DNA of 64,000 bases from Arthrinium phaeospermum (Eukaryota > Ascomycota > Sordariomycetes > Amphisphaeriales > Apiosporaceae). The position numbers and the translations under genes were made by a program. The DNA is taken from positions 2,294,001 through 2,358,000 of the forward strand of contig QYRS01000002.1 in assembly GCA_006503535.1 (NCBI GenBank). The letters run 5' to 3'. The notes beneath the pieces are model-generated. The model was not told the origin of the DNA and searched no databases. It saw nothing but the letters and a program-made list of their open reading frames with translations. Positions 1 through 13,043 of this stretch are shown here, piece after piece; positions within the stretch are counted from its first letter, which is position 1, and the number at the start of each line of letters is the position of its first letter.

Positions 1-2100
1 TATAACTAGGCTAATAACGCCTTTATTTAATTAAATTACTAAGCCGAAATTCTTAATAAAAACCTCGCGACGAATATTTAAATTTTAAATATAAATAATA
101 TAATAATTTTATAATTTATTTAAAAATTTTAAAGGAATTAAGGGGCGTTTTTTTATTATAGTTAAAAAAAAGGGAATAATAATATAAATATAAATAAATT
201 TAAATAAACCTTTAAAATTTATTTATTTTATTATTAAATAAAGTTTAAATTTTTCCTTTTTTATTAGAATTTAAACTATTAATTTTACTTTAACCCACGT
301 CTTAAATAATAATAAGATACGTAATTAAATTAAAACACGAATTAAAAACGTTAAGAATAACTAGCCTTTTATAAAGCTTTATATTAATGTTATATTTATT
401 AATATTAAAAGTGGTAATAAAAATAAATATATCGATTTTTAAAGTATTATCGACGCTTTACATTAAACCCTTAATAGGGCTTATAAAGCGGCTAACGGCG
501 GTAATAACGACGACTTAGTAATATGCCTAATAAAGTATAGTAAACGTATATAGGCCGGGGCGAATAGAAATTTCGAAGTAGTTTAAGGCGGCGGCCGGGG
601 GGAGGGGGGCCGGGGGATGAACGGATGGATAGATTCGACTGTTTATTAACTTACATAGTTAAGTTATGTAATAACTGGTCGTAGTTAATAAGATATACAG
701 AAAATAATAACGTTATCATAGTGGGTGTCGCTGATATAGCGACAGGTGCATTTATAGGAGAATTAGTTAAAAAAAGAGAATTGGTTAGCCCTCGTAGCTA
801 TCTATTCGCAACTTATATATAGCTGGAGGTGCCCCTCCCCCTGTTGTACGGCGCGGTGGGTGGCGTTAACGAGGGGCGGCTGGCGAAGCGAGGACATTGG
901 CAACGAGGGGTAGAGTGCTGGAATTGAGGCGGGAGGTTGCTGGTATCGACGAGGGAGAAGGGGTAGCTAATAGTTGACAACAGCGGGTTATGGAGCCAGG
1001 ATACTTCGCGAATAATTAGGAAGTTATCCTTTACCGGAGACTGGTGCGACCATAGTAGCAGGCGCGCATAAAAGACTTCTTTTATAAGGGACCCGGCCGG
1101 ATCATATTAGAAAATAATAACTTAAGGCTTAACTTGAAAGGCGGCTAAGGTGTTAGTAATGATGGGCTAAACCTAGATAGATTCGATTCCCCGACGTTAA
1201 GTTTTAATTAAGTTCTCATTATTAATATAAACTCTATATATAAGCCTACCTAAAGGCTTATTTATATCTAGAGGTTTATTCCCATTATAATGTTAATTTA
1301 AAAGCAGCGTCGCAATTAGAATAGACGTTTGTTTAGTAGGGATTAATTTTAATCGTGCTTAATTACTATTTAATAATTGTAAGTAAAGGCTAACGTATAT
1401 ACTATAGTTAGTACTAAAGGTGATAGGAGTTAAGTAAGGTATATTTTTAAGATTTTATTTATTTTTCTACTCGGGATAAAGGATGTTAACTTATATAATA
1501 CTTGTTAATTTAAGCGACTTATATACCTTTAAAGAGGTTTAATTAGTTTAAACTTCGCCTTTTAAAGCTTTAATATAACAAATCCTTCCCTTATTTATCC
1601 TTATAAGATTTAGTTAATTAGATCTCTTCTCTTATAATAGCTTATGAACTGCGAAAAAATATAATATCATTTTTAATTAATCTATTAGTTGGTTATTCTT
1701 AGATTTAATTTATAACGTAAAAGGTAATTTTAAGTTATATTAAGCCGCCAGCTAAAACGCCCGTTAACATCGAGCTTCGGGATATTTTAATAATTATACT
1801 AGTTGTATAGCCGCTTATAAACATATAGTAAACTTTATAATGCTTATTAAGTGTTAGGAAAACACATATAGTATAATATTATTCTTAAGTTAAAACCCAT
1901 AGTTTTTATAACCTAGTAGTAAGTAATTCTTAATCCTTATCAATAGTTTACATAATAAAAAATCCCTAGATTACTATATAAAGCCAGCTAATTTGTAAAA
2001 CCCCCCGTCTAAAAGTGATAATCTTTTTAAAAATGCTATCCGCTATGAATTTTTAAACTGTAATCTATATAGCGGCGTCTTGCCTAGTTCACCTTTTCGC
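1..2100. repeat. RIP-mutated AT-rich block
   Basis: This is very AT-rich DNA with long runs of TA/TAA. In the first 300 bases I count one CpA and no TpG, against about seven CpG, which is the signature of C-to-T mutation at CpA by RIP on both strands. A somewhat GC-richer patch lies at about 540-1110, but I find no convincing reading frame in it. RIP acts on duplicated DNA, so this is presumably an old transposon or other repeat. I cannot name the element because no coding remnant is legible. Confidence 0.75.
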
Positions 2101-2433
2101 TTACGATCTATCTACGCCAACATAGGAACTATAGCTTAGTCCTCTGCTGTGGGCGACCTTTCTGCTCTTGACCTTGTCATCCGTGAAGTCGGCTCCGGCC
2201 CAATCGGCCGCGGCCGCTGTAAGTAGCGGCTTGACCTTATTATCATCGTTGTCTTCGTTACTCGTCTTATTGTTGCGGTGAAGTGGCGACGGTGGCGGCG
2301 TACCATCATTTTTGCGCTGAAGATCTTCTGCTTTGGCCATAGGCTGAGCAGACCCAGGCAAGTCGAGCCGGAGCACGACTTGCTCGGTCACTCTCTTGCG
2401 CTCTTGGAGTGGTAGAATGCATGCATACCGCAT
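2101..2433 (-). pseudogene. Fossil open frame, unknown
   Basis: A 110-codon open frame lies in a GC-richer island inside the RIP block. The predicted peptide is hydrophilic, with Asn/Asp-rich and Lys-rich stretches and no recognised domain. It sits just downstream, on the same strand, of the interrupted frame at 2552-3196, in a different phase, and could be its next exon. I see no clean splice pair joining the two. Status as a gene is doubtful. Confidence 0.25.
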
Positions 2434-2551
2434 CTGTGTGTGTCGGGCGAATCATGGGTTGATGGTCGTTGGCGTGGGTTTCAGATCGTAATGCCGGAAG
2501 TTCCAGTCGGTAAGATCTTCTTGTAAAATGGGGACCGAGCCGGGGTCTCCG

Positions 2552-3196
2552 TCAGGATTCGATTGAAGTCCGGTTGATCTTCTGATGTAATGTATAGCCG
2601 ATAAAGGTCTTGAAAGTGCCGTACAACGAGGAATCTACAGGTATCGAAACGAGCTCTTCCCTACCCCAATCGTACCCTACCCCAATCGTACCGAATTCGG
2701 ATATGAAAGAAAGTTTCGACTTCGGGGTCCTGTTCGATTCGATCAAGGGACGTTTCGAAGGACTCTTCGTTGAGTCTACGCGAGGACCTCTTCCGTGGGA
2801 GTGTAAGCTGCAAAAGGTTCTGCACACAACGCTATATGCTTGAGATGTGGAAGCGCCGTCCGCCCCTGCCACGGTGTCAACGTGCTTAGCGTTCTTAATG
2901 TCCGGGTCAGAAGTCGTCGACGCAGGTGACGGCTATGTAGCAGACGCCCTGGATATTTTATCAGTCTCCATTTGGGAATTGTCGCTGCTGAAGCTGGAAT
3001 CTATTGCCGTAGGCATTGTGGATGCGCTATGAATGGAGTAGAAGGGAATTGGATTGCGACGGCAAATGCTGCCTGTCCAAGCGTGTGGTGGTGAAGCATG
3101 CAGGAGGCGCTCAACCAGCGGTCTTAGCATCGGTAGATGGGTGCCTAGGCTGGGAGGAGTGCGAAAGGTTAGTGGGGTTTCGGTAACTGGATACAT
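2552..3196 (-). pseudogene. Fossil ORF with one RIP-type nonsense codon
   Basis: Reading on the minus strand from ATG at 3196, the frame stays open for about 215 codons to 2552 except for a single TAG at 2933-2935. The context (ACA-TAG-CCG) fits CAG to TAG, a C-to-T change at CpA. The product is Ser/Thr-rich at the N-terminus and I do not recognise it. A 16-bp unit occurs twice in tandem at 2661-2692 inside the frame. The single interruption suggests a gene only recently or lightly affected by RIP, unlike the heavily mutated DNA around it. Confidence 0.4.
2661..2692. repeat. Two tandem copies of a 16-bp unit
   Basis: The unit CTACCCCAATCGTACC occurs twice head to tail without mismatch. It lies inside the fossil frame at 2552-3196. 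Because 16 is not a multiple of three, gain or loss of a copy would shift that frame. Confidence 0.8.
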
Positions 3197-3738
3197 GAGT
3201 ACTGGTTACTTAGCTTACGAAAGTATTCTAAATTATTTACATACGTAAGTAAGTTAATATCGCGACTTACCATGTTTAATCGGACCGAATGGTAAAGTAG
3301 ATTACCGTTTTATATTCCATTACCAGTAGGTGCTCAATTGTGACCCAGGTGTGTAAGTAGGGAAAGGTCGGTAGGTAGGCAAGTAGGTGAGAAATGTTCG
3401 TCGGCTGTTCCTTCGAAGATACAGGGTCAAGCTGCTAAGATCGATCTCTGTAGGTGGGCTTGATCAACCCTACTAAGCTTATATATTATGTTCTATTAAG
3501 TGTGCCTGTTCTATTACCCTTTAAAGTATGTAATAAAAGATGCTGTAACTATAAGCGACATAATATTAACATTAACCGAACAATTCTGCCAGCGAGCTTT
3601 ATACTAAAGCTACACTCCGTATATCGAGCACTTTGCCCTAGTTATTCTTCCAAGCGGCTGCACACGCATCTTTACAAAAGCTTAGGTGTATTAGTAGTAT
3701 TAAAATATTGATAACAGAGCCTGCCGAGCCGCAGATCT
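3197..3738. other. AT-rich spacer, nothing legible
   Basis: This is mixed-composition, partly RIP-like sequence between two fossil frames. A plus-strand open stretch at 3454-3711 has no domain and a composition expected of random AT-rich DNA. I see no gene here. Confidence 0.4.
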
Positions 3739-4134
3739 TTAGACGGCAGTTTTCAATCTTGGGAGACGTGGCCGAAGCAATGCTCGAGTCTCTGGTTCGA
3801 ATACGGGCTGGGCAAAGTAATCGACTGTCCCATTAGCAATACTAAGCCACACGGTGACGGCCCGCGCCCGTTGCTATACCTGGATCTCGTTATCCGTCAG
3901 GGTCGTTTCGCGAAACGCCTTAATAATATCGCGTTGTACGGGGCTGGAAGAAATCTCGCCTGTATGCTGGCGGCTGTTAGAGTCGGACGAGGTTATCGGT
4001 GTAGTTGCTTTATAGCTGCCACGCGCGCATCTTATGGTTGCGGTCCTTTTCTTCTTTGTGTAGCTCGACCTTGCGCGCTTTTATTTCGAGCAAGATTTGG
4101 AGGCGTTTTTCCTATATCTAGAATAGTTTATTAA
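3739..4134 (-). pseudogene. Fossil ORF with RIP-type stops
   Basis: On the minus strand one frame runs from about 4134 down to a TAA at 3739-3741. It is interrupted by TAA at 4081-4083 and TAG at 3874-3876, both explicable as CAA or CAG mutated at CpA. The legible part ends with a region rich in Arg, Leu and Pro. No family was recognised. The GC-richer composition of this island contrasts with the AT-rich flanks. Confidence 0.35.
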
Positions 4135-6091
4135 CCTATTATTATTATTAAATCGGTTTAATAAAGGTTAGTTTTAAAAGGCCTCGCTAACCTTATTTAA
4201 TTATATTAGTAAAGTATATATAAACGAACTAGATAAGCTAGGTATACCGTCTCCGTTCATGCTAGTTCTAGTAATTATTAAAGGCCTTTTAAATAATATC
4301 TATTCTTAAAGTTTAATATTAAAATTTTATTGTAGGATATTTTTATATCTATAAATAAAGGGGTTCGACTTTTTCTTAACTAAATTCATTATATTAACCT
4401 ATTAGCGCTTAAGTTAAATTACTAGGGTAGTTTTTAATATTTTCTAATAAGCCGTTATAAGGGTGTTAGTTAGCTAACGAGAATATTTATATATTTAATT
4501 AGTCAAATAGCAACTTTATAAATAACCTTATCATAATATCTTTAACTTTTATATAATTAAGTTATTAATTAAGCCAGTAATCTTAATAATAGCTACTCCT
4601 TTATTAATTACGTAATGCTAGCCTACTTTAATATATATCCTTATAGGGAAGTTAATGATTTTAATAATTTTAAGACATTTTATAAAGGCTTTTTTCATAG
4701 ACTTAAAAACGAGATATTCGTGTTAACTTCATGGTTAAAGGTTATATTAATAGGAGTAAGCTACGCTGTATTTTCCGAATATTTAATAGCTAATGCCTAT
4801 AGAACGTTTATATTTATAAGATATATAGATATTATAAACTACCTCTATCGATTTCCTTTTTAAGGTGCTCCTCGCCGGCGAGGATTAACCTTTTAATAAT
4901 CTTAAGGATATTTATATTATAATATTTAATAACGAAAGTAATAGTTAAATAAGTTTAATACGTTTATAGCCCCATATATTTCGTTTTATTTACTTTTAAT
5001 AATAAAACATTTATAATATTAATTTATTATACTATTTAGTAACTACTTAGCGATCTATATAACATTTAGACTATTCACTATAATAAGTGAGCTTAAAATG
5101 ATTTAATGCTAAAGATAGCCTAGGTCCAATAGCTAATGATAAGAAATAATGCGATTAATATAGCAGCGATATAAAATCGCGCCTTTAGGAATTCGCTTAA
5201 TTAGATATTTATTACTATTAAGTTAATATCCCCTTAAGCGTTGAATTTAGCTTAAAAACTAGAGCTAGGCTTTATAATATTTAATTAAGGGTATTAGTTA
5301 CTAGGCGCATCGTGTAGCTAAGATAAAAAGTGAATATATAAGAGTTAATTAAATATATTATTAGTTTATTATGTAAAAAGAGGGTTTTCAATTCTTTAAG
5401 CTGTATTTAGCGCTTAAGGGGATACTATATTTAATATTAAAATACTTAACTTATAAAGCGATTCTTCTCTACTGCTTTACCGCGGTAATTATAAATGCAA
5501 CGGCTATCGAAAATTAATAAAGCCTTAATGGAATGTTATAAATAATAAAGATATTACTAAGGCTATTTACACCAGCTACACTTATACTATTATTCCTATT
5601 TACTTATTAAATATTAAAAACCGATATATTTAAAATATATTAGTAAAGTATTATTAAAGAGAGGTTATTCAACGTTTTATTTAAACTATTTAAGTTAAAG
5701 GTATATTAAAGTAATATTATATTATAATTAAGTAATTACTATTATATATCTTAATATCCTAGAGGTATTAATAAAGTATAAAATAAGTATAATAATATAT
5801 ATATTATATAATATAATAAGTATTTATATATAACTTTTTTATAATATTAACGTTTTAATTTATCCTTATAATTATTAATTATACCCTATAAGTTATTAAA
5901 ACAAGCAATAACTATTTTTAAGTCTATTATATACTTATTTCCCTCCTTAAGATCCTTGTTATAATTCTTAATTACTTTCTCCGCCTTCTATTTCTTTTTT
6001 ATTACCTCCGCCATCTTTTTTACGCCTTTTCCCTCTTTTTCCTTATTACTCGCGCGTTTTTTAAATATGGTGTTATAAAAGGCGGCTTAAA
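4135..6091. repeat. RIP-mutated AT-rich block
   Basis: Long stretches are free of CpA and TpG; for example the 60-base lines at 4141 and 5701 contain neither. A and T dominate. No coding sequence is legible. An 82-codon plus-strand open stretch at 4615-4863 is an expected by-product of AT-rich DNA. Probably an ancient, heavily RIPed repeat. Confidence 0.7.
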
Positions 6092-7129
6092 CTAATAATC
6101 ATCTACTTCGAAGTCCGAAAATGCGGTTTTTTTCAGTGGCGGCGGTTCGAAATTATCGAAGTCATTATAGCTTATAACCGAACTGGGGCTTTTAGAACGT
6201 CCATTATCTTCCTTATCGTCCGGTGGTGGTACGAACGTCCGGCTGGCACGTAGACCCGGCTGGTTGCTACTACCGGGCAACCCGCCCCCGATAGTCTTCG
6301 TTACCTTAAGCCCCAAGCCTTGTCGGGGGGTTCTATTCTCGCGGCGGTGGGTGGCTACGCCCAGAGGCGGCGAGTCAATGTCTATGGCATTATCGTCTTC
6401 CGCGACGACTCTATGACCTCTATCGAGCTTCCCTTTCGTCTGCCCTAAGTCCTTCTTGTTGGTCATCCCTTTCTGGTCCCGTCCGCTGCCGCCGCTCTTT
6501 GTGTTCTACGAGGTAGGTAGGATACGCTTCTTGGCGACCCCGGCACCCGCTATAGGAGCCAGCGGGCCCTTCGCTGCCTTTCTGGTAACCGTGGTGCCGC
6601 GCGCTCCCTTGGTTGGCTTATCTACCGTAAAGTTAATAAGCGGTGCCTTCCCTGGGATAGTCGCTACGGGTGTATGTTGTATCGCGGCCGGCCGCAGATC
6701 CTCGTACCAGATGTCGGCAGTGCCGCGGTATGCCGTAGTCCCGATTCTGTTAGTGACTACAGATATCCGTAGCGTATATCTGAGTCCGGGAAATCCCTTG
6801 TTGCGCACGAGGGCGTCGAAGTCGTTTAGGTCGAGCTTGTTTCTGTCGGTTAAGTGCGGCCCCGACGTAATGCGGCCATAGTTTTCATGCCGGTCGCGTG
6901 GTACGTAATATTCCTGGTCGACTTGATTGAGGGTGATGTGCTCGTCAATGATGATCCAGCACCCTGAGCCGGGCTGGTCCTCGGCATCGGGGAGATGGAC
7001 GACTTGGTAGATTTTGCCCTTTTCAGGCGGCGAGAATTTCTTGGCTCCTTCGACGGTTGCGAAAGTTAGTATTCTCGATTCTCGATTTAAACTTAACCAG
7101 TACCTACATTCGTATAATACCTGGCCCAT
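6092..7129 (-). pseudogene. Fossil 346-codon ORF with a single TAG
   Basis: From ATG at 7129 the minus-strand frame is open to 6092 apart from one TAG at 6506-6508 (context TCG-TAG-AAC), readable as CAG hit by RIP. The first 207 residues look like an ordinary globular protein with mixed hydrophobic and aromatic residues. The downstream 130 are Pro/Asp/Ser-rich and look disordered. I do not recognise a family. No intron is needed to keep the frame. Flanks are extremely AT-rich. It could be a gene fragment, or a living gene whose TAG lies in an unrecognised intron. Confidence 0.45.
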
Positions 7130-8299
7130 TTTCCACTCTGGTTATAGAATTGGGTAGAGCTTTATATCGTCTTAATGGCTCTCGATTAACGAGTCTTTTC
7201 CTAATATAAATACCATCGATTAATTTAAATCGTGGGTTTATATTATTAGCTACCTTATTATTATTAATAGGCTTTGCTATAATATAAATGTATAAGAATT
7301 ATTATTATAATAAAAGTAGCTGTTATGTAATGTACTATGTTAGCCGATATAGAAATAGGAGACGATGGATTCTACTTTGGAAAAAGGGATATTAGCTTAG
7401 CTATATGGAGTTAGGTAGTATACTATATTAATGAGATGCCTTTAAGTATTTTCCAGCTAGCCTAGTTAGCTCTAGGGTGAGAACAAGGGTTATTATCAAT
7501 GCTTTTAATTATAAATAAAAGATATACGGCTATAAGGGGCTAGCAATGGAATATAGCAAGCTTTTATCTTATTTTTTAACGCTTTATACTTATTTTACTT
7601 ATGTTTAGCCTTTAGTTTTTATATTAAGAAAGATATTATAATATTATAATTAATATTTATTGTTTTATTTTACTTTTATATATAATGTAAATAAGTTTTT
7701 AAGTTCTTATATAAAGTAGTTTTATTTAACGTACCTTTATTACGATATATTATTTTGGTAAGCTAGATTATTATATAATACTTTCAATTAAAGGTAAACT
7801 ATAATCAAAGGACTTTAAAGCTTCTTAGAATACCTCGAAGCGTCCTATAAGACCTATGCGGACCGGTAATATAAGAACCGTTATAAGGGCCCCCTTATAG
7901 ACCAGGATGAATAGAGAAGCTATCTTAGCAAGGACGGTTTTACGGCAGTTATGGGGAATGTCTAGGCTAGGGTTAAACCCTAATAGGTGAAGAAGCTATA
8001 TCTAGTATACTGCTAGAAGAGTGTCTCTCGTAGTAAACGCTTATATGTATATGGGCCAGCGGGGTAAGACTATATGGGTATTGGACGAGATAATCATAAT
8101 GTAGTAAAACTGTGATTGGAGTTAGTTTGTATTCATCTATTTGCAGTATTACTACTATATATGTTCTTCCCGGTTCACACCTGGTCGTTTCGCGCTATAA
8201 CTTGGTATTATCCTATGCATTCCTCCTCCTCTAGCTCGTCCTAATGGATCCGCATTGTAAGCGGCGCTCTCCGCCCGGATTTGGTGCGAAATGAGAACA
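7130..8299. repeat. RIP-mutated AT-rich block
   Basis: AT-rich DNA, poor in CpA/TpG over most of its length and grading into more balanced sequence after about 8150. No gene is visible. Confidence 0.6.
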
Positions 8300-8883
8300 T
8301 TAGCCATGGCCGTTTCCGTCGTTCTCGTCATCGTTTTCGTCGTTTAGGGCATCAGCCACGGAGACACGCTGCTGTAAAACGTCCTAAAAGGAGTTGCGGA
8401 CGTCAGTTCTAAACGTTTTGGAAATGGGTAAGGGTATCCTCACCTCTGGCAGGACCTCGATCACCTTGGCCCTTCTAACGTTAATCCCCTTTGGCCCGTC
8501 GGGAACGCTCCATGCCGGTTGCGCAAGGCCCTACTTAGCTTTAGAAAATCGTCTAAATATAGCTGTAGCCAGGTCTTAATTCTGCCCCTAAGGGAGTTGG
8601 TCGGTCGTAGTCTATATTCCCAGAGTACGGCCGCCAGCCCCTGCTCCGCGTTGAAGCCTTTGGAAGCCAGCTTCCTTAGCGAGTTATATAATGCTAACGT
8701 TTCTGTTCGGAAGGTGGGATCCGTTGAGATACGCGATTTAATATCGGGCGGCCTTAACGTATAAACCTATACCATACGTAGGAGCGTGGCGTAATTCTTA
8801 ATTGGGAAGCGGAATAGAGAGGCGACCTTCCGGCTGGATACGGGTAGATTGGCCGTCGCGTCGGGTTTGTTTTCGCTTGCCAT
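8300..8883 (-). pseudogene. Fossil ORF, two TAG codons and a frameshift
   Basis: On the minus strand an ATG at 8883 opens a frame interrupted by TAG at 8767-8769. It then runs cleanly to about 8490, where the sensible reading shifts frame. The second frame continues through one TAG at 8384-8386 and ends at 8300. Both TAGs sit where CAG would be read. The C-terminus is an Asn/Asp/Glu/Gly-rich tail. The middle contains a leucine-rich helical stretch with a Leu-Trp-Glu-Tyr motif. No known domain was recognised. Confidence 0.4.
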
Positions 8884-11575
8884 AACGATAGGTTAGAATC
8901 GCGGGCGAGCGTCGTTTGGCTGGTAAGGGGCTGGTTCGACAAATTCTAACAGTGAGAGTGTTCTACGGGTGGTACTGGATTTTGTGGTTTCCAGTTGCCG
9001 GTAGGAGCTGTTGAGTTGTCGATGGCTCGGGATAGGTATCTCGGCAATTAGGACAATAAACAGGCCGTAGGCCTATTAAGTTAGGTTTCGTTTATATAAG
9101 TTATATTTAAATATATTAATAAGCCTCCTACGCAGGGGCGTTATAACGCGTTTAAAAGTAAGCCTAAAGGATTAATTAAATATTATTGTTTAATTTAACT
9201 AATAAAGAAGCTTATCCTACGGAATTTTTTTCTTAATTAAGGGATTGCTTTTAGTATTAAGACTTTTACCAGCTACACCACTAAGCTTATCCTTTATAAC
9301 CCCTTTATAACCATGGCTTTAACCTTTAAAGAGTTTAGTATAACCCCTCCTTATAAGGCCGAGGCCGCCGCGGTTAACATTAAAGAGATTAAAATCAATC
9401 GTATATATATTAATGCCGTTATATAAAACCCTTTATAAGCTAATTATAATATAAGATTATTTTTTAAACGGCTAGAAATGCTTTAAAGGCGAGGAGGTTT
9501 ATATCCTTAAGAAATAAAAGCGTTTTAACCCTTAATTTCCTCCCGGCCTAACCCTTACCTAGCGAGGAATAGATAACGTCTTTGATTAAGTGAATAGCAA
9601 GTAGGAGAAGGGCGTTAAGGATAGTTTAGAGACCGCGAACGCGGTAGAGCTAACGACTAAGTACGCGGCTTATTACGTAATTTAAACAGCGCTTAAAGAC
9701 CTTCGTTTTAGGGCCCGGGAGGTGGGAAAGACGGCCACCGCTTATGTCTACGTGAATAAGGCGGTCGAGGAGCCCTTAAAATAGGGGTTTAGGAGGGGAC
9801 TTCTAAGGAGAGTACTAGGGAGGTCGATAAAGGAGACGAGAGAGAGGGATGGACATTGGCTGGATGGAAGAAGCTCGGGGTGTCCTTGCGATTTGTAGAT
9901 TTATATGTTTCCCGCTCCCTTTGTACTCTAAGAATATTCGAGGTGGCAAGGAAGTATCGTTAAAAAGGGTTGGTAGTTTATAGCTAAGTTAATCAATAAT
10001 AGTAACGTAATAATATTAAATGTATACCGTGTAATAAGTTATTGTACGTTAAGTCTTAGGACATTCATTATATAAGAATATGGCTTTTCAATATTAAATA
10101 GTATATATTATATTTTAACGGGATAATTTATATTTTAGCCGCTATATTATAACCTTACTTTTATTCTTAGTTACTCAACGCCGTTTAAAGTGAAATAGCT
10201 TTTATTTTTAATAAGTAATAACTAGCTTTCCTATATGATCATTTAACTTAATTATTTAAATCTTATCTTAATACTATTTAATAAGTACTAAACTTTTAAT
10301 AAGTGATAATGTATTAATTCTTTTATTTATATAAGGTGTAGGGATTACATAGCCGAGTGTCGAAAGGGATAAGAGTATATCGCATTCTTAGAGTGAAAAT
10401 ATAGCTAGTGATACTTGTTATTAATTAACTTTTTAACTATCCCCTTATATACTTAGCTATATCCCCACTAATGAGAATTCGCTTTTTAATATTATGTTAG
10501 CCTTTTATATTATCCTTAAGAATTTATTTTTTAATTATTCATAGTATCTTCTCTTTAAATAATTAATAATTATTAGCTTAATGAGTTATAAAGTTGTTTA
10601 AATCTTAAGTAATTAAAATCGCCTAAGTAATTAGCATTATTAATAGTATAATTAAACTCGCTTATATTTAAAATAAAACATATACTTTACTAAAGATATA
10701 CTTACCACTTACTTCTTTATATTTTAAGAAAGTAATAAAGTGCCTAGGAAATTATATTATTTTAAAAATATATGAAAAGTACTAGAGGACTAGTCTTACT
10801 TTTAAAGAAATAGTTTTTATTATATTCTTATATAGTTTAACTACAATTTAATTATAATACCAACTTATTATAATAAATCTTTCTATAATCTCTTTATTTA
10901 TAAAAAAAAAATGCTAAAGAATAATTAACCTACTGCCGTGTTAGCCACAGCTGCCAATAAAGCTATAGCTACCCGGCCCTTACTATAACAAGAGGTACAT
11001 TTCATATACTAGGTAAGCTTAAAGCCACCTGGTGCTATGGTATAGGTGAGGTTCCCGAGCAGTTCAGACAAAGAGATCGCAACCGGACGCAGTACGCCTG
11101 TCACTGTCGAGCAGTTTAAAATCTATCTCGAGGAGCGAGGGGTTATAGTTGAAGCTAAGAAACTTTAAAAAGCGGAACTTATAAAGACTACGGTTTTATA
11201 AGATTTTAACTTGTAACCTATAGATTTATTAAAGAGTATTATTTTTTTTTAAATATAATTAAATAAGGAAACGTTAAAGGAGATATTAGCTTTTAAAGGT
11301 TTTTAAATACTAATAATAAGTAATAAGACCGGGTAGGCTTATATTATAAAGAGGGCTGCGATTGTTATAACTTTTATTAAAATGAATACTACTTCTTATA
11401 ATTCTTGATTTTTTAATTAATATTGTTAACTTTTTTTAACATTTGCTATTATAACGCAATTTTATATTTAACGTCTAATAGATAACTTTTTTATTTCTTA
11501 TATAATAAAATAATATATTATATAATATATTAAAGCGGTGTAATTTATATAAAGGGAGAATTAATAAAGATAAAA
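8884..11575. repeat. RIP-mutated AT-rich block with coding traces
   Basis: Mostly AT-rich with the RIP dinucleotide bias. At about 9303-9427 a plus-strand ATG opens a 41-codon frame, and at about 9640-9790 another frame is legible between TAA/TAG codons of the CAA/CAG-derived kind. Around 11080-11170 a short coding-like frame is also visible. These are too broken to name. Confidence 0.5.
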
Positions 11576-11764
11576 TACGACGGCGACGGCGGCAACGACG
11601 GCCATAATAGCAACGACAGCCATAATAGCTATGATAGCGACGATAGCGACGACGGCAACGAGAGCCACGACAGCCACGACAACGGCCACAATGGCCACAA
11701 CGACAGTTATAACGGCCATAACGACGGCCACGACGGCCGTGCGAACGATCAGGAGCCTGTTTAA
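11576..11764 (+). repeat. In-frame Asn/Asp/Gly/His-coding minisatellite
   Basis: An irregular array of 6-, 9- and 12-base units built on AAC-GAC-GGC-CAC-like codons reads openly on the plus strand for 62 codons, giving Asn, Asp, Gly, His and Ser almost exclusively, then stops with TAA at 11762-11764. It is rich in CpA and TpG, whereas the flanking kilobases are nearly depleted of both. There is no in-frame ATG immediately upstream. It may be the low-complexity segment of a dead gene or a repeat that expanded after RIP had acted on the neighbourhood. Confidence 0.6.
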
Positions 11765-12740
11765 GACCTTAGTTATACAGTACTGCTAGTTTTAAGGGTT
11801 GAATTAAAAGGGCCGGGTTCTTAATGCTAGTATAACCTAAAGTTATATAAATTAAAACGATTAGTTAATAACCTTAGAATTAATAAAGAGCTAGAAGCAA
11901 AGCGGCTTTCACTATATGAAACTATAATATAAAAAGCCTTAAAACTTATATTATAAGAGTTTAAATTAAAGGAGGATAATAAACTTTCCAGTTGTATTTA
12001 TAACTAGCTAGGGATGCTATATACACGTATTTTTAAAGAACTCGACAATAAAGGTCTTTCGCACTTAGAAGTATAAATAGATATCAACTTTTAAGTTAAT
12101 TATTATATTAAAACACAGGCGGTTAAATTATTAATAAAGGTATATCTTAATATAAGTAAATTATAAAAAAGGTTAACGTTTTTATTTTAACAAGAGAGCT
12201 TTCAAGAACGAAATCAATAAGTAAAGGAGTAGTCGTTTTTAACTTCTTAATATATATCCAAGGGCGGCGTAAGCTTTCCTGCCCTAATGTATAGAAATAA
12301 TAGGAATAAATAGAAATCCCCACTCTATACATAAATGAAAAAGGAGGGGGGCTACCTATAATATAAATAATATTTGTCATTAAGTGTCCTATGTTAAAGG
12401 AAATAAAAAGTATTTCGAGATTTACTTTTTAATTTCGTATTTTATAATTATATATATAAGAAACGTGTTAACTTACGTGCTAAGTATATTCTTATCTGTT
12501 ATTAGTATTATTAATTACCTTTAATTTAATATATTATTGTGATCTATATATGTGAATAGAAAGTAGTAGCGAACCATTATTTTCTTCTTCGAATTTAATT
12601 ACTTTTTAAAAACAATGTCTTTTAAATAGTATAGACTGTGTAAGACCTAATTTTATAGCGGGTCCAACTAAATTAGTAGCTTCTACCTTAAATTATCTTC
12701 TTGGCCTAATCTTTATGCATTTTATTTATATATAGACACC
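11765..12740. repeat. RIP-mutated AT-rich block
   Basis: AT-rich, with many in-frame stops in every frame. A Lys/Glu/Leu-rich coding trace on the plus strand at about 11900-12000 is cut by several TAA and TAG codons. Nothing nameable. Confidence 0.5.
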
Positions 12741-13043
12741 TATTTAAATGGACCTCGCTAACGGGTGCGTCGCGCTTGTCGCGCTTGTCGCGTGGCCCGT
12801 AGCATCGCAGTAGTGTTTATAGTGGCTCCCTTAACGATTCTCGTTACCTAATGGATACTACGTCAGCTCGCTAACAATGGCCGCCCGACGCAGAAGTTCG
12901 TAGAAGCGACAGGACGTATCGCAACAAGGGGGGTTCTGGGGTTGACGCGCCAATATGGATATCCCTAGTTGTCGCTTATTCCGGGGCGGTAGCCGGGATT
13001 TCCTTGGTTTCTGCCGTATTTACAGCCGCCGCACATACCTGCC

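Noticed and set aside
3760..3810. tRNA-like sequence with a TGGCCGAAGC A-box-like and GGTTCGAAT B-box-like stretch
   Set aside because: The two boxes are only about 27 bases apart and I cannot fold acceptor and anticodon stems. The stretch also reads as part of the fossil frame on the minus strand.
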